Shown in pieces: positions 59,726-64,000 of a DNA stretch of 64,000 bases. The number at the start of each line of letters is the position of its first letter. Positions within the stretch are counted from its first letter, which is position 1. The stretch spans positions 4,550,006 to 4,614,005 of the forward strand of contig NZ_CP107930.1 of NCBI RefSeq assembly GCF_036021035.1. The letters are read 5' to 3'. The stretch comes from Kineococcus sp. NBC_00420. Its GTDB lineage: Bacteria > Actinomycetota > Actinomycetes > Actinomycetales > Kineococcaceae. Made by a program: the position numbers and the translations under genes. Under the pieces are notes generated by a model that was given only the letters and a program-made list of their open reading frames with translations, was not told the DNA's origin and did not search any database.

Positions 59726-59922
59726 GGGCATCGCCGGGACGAGTGCGCGAGCGGACGAGACGCCCAGCGGCGCGACGGACCTGACCGGCTCCCGCTCGCG
59801 GGGACCGCGCAGTTCCTGGTGCGCCGGGGTCGGCCGCACGGTCGCCCCGGACCGGACGACCGGGTTCCCGGGCGCGTCGCCGCGGGTCCCCGCGGGCGGG
59901 GGTGGTGTGACACCCTTCGCCG

Positions 59923-61830
59923 GTGCGCTGGCTCGTCGTGGACAACCACGACTCCTACACCCACAACCTGGTCCAGCTGCTGGCGGTCGCCACCGGGACC
60001 GACCCGGTCGTGGTGAGCGACGACGACGTCGCGCCCGGCGAGCTGGACCTCGAGGGGTTCGCGGGGATCGTCGTCTCGCCCGGTCCGGGGCACCCGGGCA
60101 ACGCGCGGGACTTCGGGCTCGCGGCCGACGTGCTCGCCCGCGCGCAGGTCCCCGTCCTGGGGGTGTGCCTGGGGATGCAGGGGATCGCCCTCGCCGAGGG
60201 GGCCGTGGTCGACCTCGCTCCGCAGCCGCGGCACGGTTTCGTCGACCGGGTCCGGCACGACGGGACGGGGGTGCTCGCCGGGCTGCCCGACGGCTTCGCC
60301 GCGACCCGGTACCACTCCTTCCGGGTCGCGGAACCGCTGCCGGAGACCCTGGAGGCCCTGGCCTGGGGGTCCGACGGGGTCCTCATGGCGTTGCGGCACC
60401 GGACCCGCCCGCTGGTCGGGGTGCAGTTCCACCCCGAGTCGGTCGCGAGCACCACGGGGGCGCGGATCGTCGAGAACTTCGTGCGGTGGTGCGAACGCTG
60501 GACGCCGCGTCCGCGCTACCGGCTGCACGCCCGGCGGACCGGGCCCGCCGTCGACGCGGAACGGGCCTTCGCCCACCTCTTCGCCGGGTCCGACGCCGCG
60601 TTCTGGCTGGACTCCGCGGCGCGCGGCGCGGGGTCCGGGCGGTTCTCCTTCCTGGGGACCGGGGACGGGACCGTCGTGGACTCCCTCGACGCCCTGGCGG
60701 CGACGCTGCGCGAACGCACCGTGGCCGGCGCGGAGGCGGTGCCGTTCGAGTTCGCCGGGGGTTTCGTCGGGTGGGCGGGGTACGAGGCGCGTGACGAGTG
60801 CGGGTTCCCGACCGCGCGACGGGACGCGACCCCGGCCTGCTCCTGGACCTTCTGCGACCGCTTCGTCGCCGTCGACCACGACGAGGACGCGACCTGGGTG
60901 GTCGCGTTGTCGCTGGACGGTGCGCAACCACGGTGGATCGAGGAGACCGCCGCGACGCTCGCCGACCTCCCACTGCTACCGGAACCGGTTGCGGCGCAGA
61001 ACCTCCCGGTGACCCTGGACACCGCGCCCGCGGAGTACCGGCAGAACGTGCTCGCCGCTCAGCGGCAGTTGCGGGCGGGGGAGAGCTACGAGATCTGCCT
61101 GACCACGCAGGCCCGCGTCCCCGCGCAGGGTCGCCCGTTCGAGGCCTACCGCCGGTTGCGGCGCGCCAACCCGGCGCCCTACGCCGCGTACCTGCGCCGC
61201 GGTGACGTCGTGGTGGCGGGGAGTTCGCCGGAACGGTTCCTGCGCATCGGCAGTTCCGGAGCGGTCGAGACCCGGCCCATCAAGGGCACCGCGGCCCTCG
61301 ACACCGATCCCGCTGCACTGCAGGCCGACCCGAAGACCCGGGCGGAGAACCTCATGGTCGTCGACCTGCTCCGCAACGACCTCGGCCGGGTCTGCACCCC
61401 TGGCAGCGTCACGGTGCCCGACCTCATGAGCGTCGAGACGCTGCCCACCGTGCACCAGCTCGTCACCACCGTGCGGGGGCGGTTGCGCCCGGAGGTCTCG
61501 GCGGTGGACTGCCTGCGCAGCTGCTTCCCGCCCGGCTCGATGACGGGTGCCCCGAAGCTCCGGACGACGGAGATCATCGACGCCCTGGAACAACGGGCCC
61601 GCGGGATCTACTCCGGGACGATCGGTTGGTTCTCCACCACCGGGGCGGCCGACCTCGCCGTGGTCATCCGCACCGCCGTCCTCGTCGGCGGGGAGTGGCG
61701 GGTCGGGGCGGGCGGCGCGATCGTGCTCGACTCCGACCCGGACGCCGAGGTCGCCGAGGTGCTGCTGAAGCTGCGGGCCCCGCTGAGCGCGCTCACGACC
61801 GACACGGACTGGAGCGTTCCGCGGCTCTGA
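59923..61830 (+). CDS. pabB: Fused aminodeoxychorismate synthase PabA-PabB
   Basis: A 635-residue fusion making 4-amino-4-deoxychorismate for folate. The N-terminal glutamine amidotransferase (about 1-190) has NHDSYTHNLVQLLAV, Cys in VLGVCLGMQGIAL and GVQFHPESVAS. The C-terminal chorismate-binding part has AGESYEICLTTQARV, the PabB-type motif ETRPIKGTAAL, NLMVVDLLRNDLGRV and PPGSMTGAPKLRTTEIIDAL. The PIKGT motif supports PabB over TrpE. A matching pabC-like gene lies 1.6 kb further on. The last six codons form the left arm of a hairpin. Confidence 0.92.
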   Translation: MRWLVVDNHDSYTHNLVQLLAVATGTDPVVVSDDDVAPGELDLEGFAGIVVSPGPGHPGNARDFGLAADVLARAQVPVLGVCLGMQGIALAEGAVVDLAPQPRHGFVDRVRHDGTGVLAGLPDGFAATRYHSFRVAEPLPETLEALAWGSDGVLMALRHRTRPLVGVQFHPESVASTTGARIVENFVRWCERWTPRPRYRLHARRTGPAVDAERAFAHLFAGSDAAFWLDSAARGAGSGRFSFLGTGDGTVVDSLDALAATLRERTVAGAEAVPFEFAGGFVGWAGYEARDECGFPTARRDATPACSWTFCDRFVAVDHDEDATWVVALSLDGAQPRWIEETAATLADLPLLPEPVAAQNLPVTLDTAPAEYRQNVLAAQRQLRAGESYEICLTTQARVPAQGRPFEAYRRLRRANPAPYAAYLRRGDVVVAGSSPERFLRIGSSGAVETRPIKGTAALDTDPAALQADPKTRAENLMVVDLLRNDLGRVCTPGSVTVPDLMSVETLPTVHQLVTTVRGRLRPEVSAVDCLRSCFPPGSMTGAPKLRTTEIIDALEQRARGIYSGTIGWFSTTGAADLAVVIRTAVLVGGEWRVGAGGAIVLDSDPDAEVAEVLLKLRAPLSALTTDTDWSVPRL

Positions 61831-61857
61831 GGCCTGCGCGAGCCGCGGAACGCTCCA
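61810..61857. terminator. Bidirectional terminator overlapping the end of the pabAB gene
   Basis: Perfect 18-bp inverted repeat (61810-61827 / 61840-61857), 12-nt loop. The left arm is coding (ends in WSVPRL) and the stop codon is the first three bases of the loop. Confidence 0.75.
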
Positions 61858-61862
61858 CTCGC

Positions 61863-63434
61863 TCAACCCCGGGGCGGCAACGTCCGGCTCCAGAGCGCCG
61901 CCCCCGCGATGTCCCGCAGGGTCACCGTGAGCCCCTCGGTGTCCGGGTCGATCTCGACCTCACCGAAGAACTGCGAACCCTCCATCGGTGAGGTGTTCGC
62001 GTGCGGCGGCACCGACTGGAACACGACCTCCGGCCCGAACGTCGCGTCCAGCTCGCTGGGGCCGAAGGAACCCGCGTGCAGCGGCCCGGACACGAACTCC
62101 CAGAAGTCGTCGAACTCCGTGAACGCCGCGCGCGAGGGGTCGTAGTGGTGGGCGGCGGTGTAGTGCACGTCCGCGGTGAGCCAGACGTGGTTGCGGACCC
62201 CGCGGTTCTTCAGCTCGCGCAGGATCCAGGCGATCTGCTGTTCCCGCCCGCGCGGGACCCCCGGGTCGCCCTGCGCGATCGCCTCGATCCCGTTCGACGC
62301 GGCGTCGGGGACGACGAGCCCGATCGGCATGTCGGCCTGGACGACCTTCCACCGCGCGGTCGAGGCGGCCATCGCCTCCACCAGCCACTGCGCCTGCTCC
62401 GTCCCCAGGATCCCGCCGTCGGGACGGACCCCGCCCCCGGCCCAACCCCACGGGTTCGCATCGCGGTAGGTCCGCATGTCGAGGACGAACACGTCCAGCA
62501 GCGGGCCGAAGGAGAACTGGGAGTAGACCTTCCCGTCCCGGCGCTGCGAGATCGGGACGTACTCGCGCCAGGCCTGCTCGCCGCGCGCCCACAGCACGTC
62601 CACGCGCTTCTCGGTGTATGCGGGGTCGTCGAGGATCTCGTGCGGGAACCAGTTGTTGTGCACCTCGTGGTCGTCCCACTGGTTCACCTGCGGGACCTTG
62701 GCGAAGAAGTCCCGGTACGCCTGGTCCTCCAGGTTGTACCGGAACGCCCCGCGGAAGTCGTCGAGGGTCTGCGCCACGTGCGACTTCGCCTCGGTGACGA
62801 CGTTGCGGTAGACCCGGCCGTCCGGGAGGGTCACGTCGCCGGAGATGACGCCGTCGGCGTAGATGGTGTCCCCGGAGTGCAGGAAGAAGTCGGCGTCGCG
62901 TTCGGCCATCGACCGGTAGATGGGGAATCCCCCGAGGTCGGGGTTGCGGCCCCAGCCCTGACCGGCCTGGTCACCGCTCCAGAGGAAGCGGATGCGCCGG
63001 TGGTCACCCGTCGTGGGGGCGGTGCGCAGGAAACCCTCGAGCGAGTCCCCGTCCGGGCGGTGGGCGTCGGGTTCGCCGAGGACCACCCGGTAGGGGACGT
63101 CGGCGGCGGACGGCAGCCCGGTGACGTCGAGGCGCCCGGTGAAGTCGCTCGTCGCGGTGAGCAGCGGTCCGCGGTAGGTGCGGCAGTCCGCGCCGAAGGA
63201 ACCCGTGGGGGAGACCTGGACGAACATCCGGGCGGTGCGGTCGGCGCGGGTCCAGATCGTCGCGGTGTTCGAGGTGACGTCACCGGACTGGACGCCGTGG
63301 GTGATGCTCGGCATCCCGGAACGCATCAGCCCGGGGACGAGCAGGCCGGTACCACCGGCGGCGAGGAGCGAACGGCGTGAGAAGGGGGAGGAAGGGATCG
63401 ACACCCGGCGAAGGCTGTCGGGTCCAGGTGACAT
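61863..63434 (-). CDS. PhoD-type alkaline phosphatase / phosphodiesterase, Tat-exported
   Basis: A 523-residue secreted metallophosphoesterase. Tat signal: SRRSLLAAGGTGLLVPG at residues 19-36. Then a fibronectin-like N-terminal domain (THGVQSGDVTSNTATIWTRA) and the PhoD core with SGDTIYADG, QWDDHEVHNNW, DMRTYRD, LTADVHYTAAHHY and SGPLHAGSFGP. The family uses Fe/Ca to release phosphate from teichoic acid and other phosphodiesters. Start ATG 63434; GTG 63404 is an alternative. Lies 23 nt after the pabC-like gene but functionally unrelated. Confidence 0.94.
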   Translation of the reverse strand: MSPGPDSLRRVSIPSSPFSRRSLLAAGGTGLLVPGLMRSGMPSITHGVQSGDVTSNTATIWTRADRTARMFVQVSPTGSFGADCRTYRGPLLTATSDFTGRLDVTGLPSAADVPYRVVLGEPDAHRPDGDSLEGFLRTAPTTGDHRRIRFLWSGDQAGQGWGRNPDLGGFPIYRSMAERDADFFLHSGDTIYADGVISGDVTLPDGRVYRNVVTEAKSHVAQTLDDFRGAFRYNLEDQAYRDFFAKVPQVNQWDDHEVHNNWFPHEILDDPAYTEKRVDVLWARGEQAWREYVPISQRRDGKVYSQFSFGPLLDVFVLDMRTYRDANPWGWAGGGVRPDGGILGTEQAQWLVEAMAASTARWKVVQADMPIGLVVPDAASNGIEAIAQGDPGVPRGREQQIAWILRELKNRGVRNHVWLTADVHYTAAHHYDPSRAAFTEFDDFWEFVSGPLHAGSFGPSELDATFGPEVVFQSVPPHANTSPMEGSQFFGEVEIDPDTEGLTVTLRDIAGAALWSRTLPPRG

Positions 63435-63457
63435 CGCTGTGCAGGGCGGGAGAACTC

Positions 63458-64000
63458 TCAGTGAAGGGGTGGGCGTTCCAGCGCGACCTGCTGCAGGCGC
63501 CGGGTGAGGTCGGCGTCGCCCGGCAACGGGGTCCCGTCGACGCTGAGGACCGCCGCCGCGCCCCGCAGGCTCGAGAGCAGCCACACCCCGTCGGCGCGGA
63601 GGAGTTCCTCCGGGCGGCGCAGCACCTCGCGGGCGGGTCCGACCGCGGCCAGGGTGGTTCCCGGGAGAACCCCGCGCCCGGCCGGCACCGGGGTGTGCCA
63701 CGCCCCGTCGACGTGCCAGAGGAGGTTCGCCGTCGGCCCCTCCAGCAGGAATCCCTGCGCGTCCACGAACAGCGCGTCGTCGGCGCCGCGGCGGGCCGCC
63801 TCGCGCAGCGCGGCCCCGTTCACCGCGTAGGAGGAGGTCTTCGCCGCGCCGAGCAACCACGGCGCGTCGGCCACCGTCACCGTCGCCCGGGCCAGGGTGA
63901 CGACGTGCACCCCGTCGCGTCCCGCCAGCACGGACGCGGGCAGGGGCCGGACCGTCGCCAACCCCGACCCGCTGCGGGACAGGGAGAGACGCAGCACCGC
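63458..64000 (-). CDS. Aminotransferase class IV, PabC-like, C-terminal part (gene begins beyond the window)
   Basis: The frame is open to the window end, so the N-terminus with the conserved Arg is outside. About 180 residues are seen: the PLP-Lys region AKTSSYAVNGAALREA, then ALFVDAQGFLLEGPTANLLWHVDG and VLPGTTLAAVG, all typical of 4-amino-4-deoxychorismate lyase and branched-chain aminotransferases. Neighbouring pabAB favours PabC, which would release pyruvate to give p-aminobenzoate; the identity is not final. Confidence 0.85.
   Translation of the reverse strand, partial: AVLRLSLSRSGSGLATVRPLPASVLAGRDGVHVVTLARATVTVADAPWLLGAAKTSSYAVNGAALREAARRGADDALFVDAQGFLLEGPTANLLWHVDGAWHTPVPAGRGVLPGTTLAAVGPAREVLRRPEELLRADGVWLLSSLRGAAAVLSVDGTPLPGDADLTRRLQQVALERPPLH

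Noticed and set aside
1-64000. tRNA genes, rRNA, CRISPR, insertion sequences, integrases or phage genes
   Set aside because: I looked for cloverleaf-like segments, regularly spaced short repeats, transposase motifs and terminal repeats and found none I can support.

Overview
The window is chromosomal DNA from a very GC-rich actinobacterium. Support: strong G/C bias at third codon positions, many GTG starts, -10-like boxes 6-7 nt before start codons (leaderless-type promoters), no T-tracts after terminator hairpins, and a gene order common in Actinobacteria (leuS, comEA-comEC-holA-rpsT, lepA, hemW, hrcA-dnaJ). A Kineosporiaceae (Kineococcus-like) origin is my impression from protein content and was not tested. 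I see no rRNA, tRNA, insertion sequence, phage gene or CRISPR array, and no gene-free stretch over about 300 bases.

Left part (1-13400): the 3' end of leuS, a GNAT acetyltransferase, a GH3 beta-glucosidase divergent from a TetR regulator, comEA-comEC, an SDR gene divergent from an XRE/MmyB-type regulator with an iterated operator, an amidohydrolase, holA and rpsT. From 13609 to 17011 lies a tightly overlapped operon: circularly permuted ATP-grasp, alpha-E protein and transglutaminase.

The most unusual locus is at 17061-21331, transcribed leftward: a MauE-type membrane protein, a MauD-like thioredoxin with a histidine-rich tail, a 27-codon hydrophobic ORF, a polytopic membrane protein, an unrecognised soluble protein, and a Tat-exported protein joining a methylamine-dehydrogenase-light-chain-like cysteine-rich domain to about seven LGFP repeats. 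Both tryptophans that form the TTQ cofactor in true light chains appear to be kept, yet neither a heavy chain (MauB) nor MauG is in the window. I read it as a candidate system for an extracellular, disulfide-rich, possibly quinone-bearing wall protein.

Middle part (21389-48528): DUF4349 lipoprotein, lepA, a leftward set (LLM oxidoreductase, PTH2-type hydrolase, acetyl-xylan-esterase family protein, ferritin-like protein, DUF1206), a LacI-controlled Opp-type transporter with GH1 beta-glucosidase (operator inside the promoter), a csoR-copZ-copA copper operon with two CsoR-like operators, hemW, EVE protein, second LLM oxidoreductase, DUF4870, DUF3097, CIRCE-hrcA-dnaJ, an ECF-like sigma factor with a GerMN/Gmad2 membrane protein, and a HIT protein.

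Right part (48551-64000): amidoligases. An N-acetylglutaminylglutamine (NAGGN) amidotransferase and NAGGN synthetase are followed, after a small zinc-finger ORF and a coiled-coil gene, by a GCS2/ATP-grasp fusion overlapping a second NAGGN-type amidotransferase, then an S9 peptidase. This suggests the known osmolyte dipeptide-amide pathway plus a second, uncharacterised peptide-amide pathway. The window ends with fused pabAB, a PhoD-type phosphodiesterase and the 3' part of a pabC-like gene.
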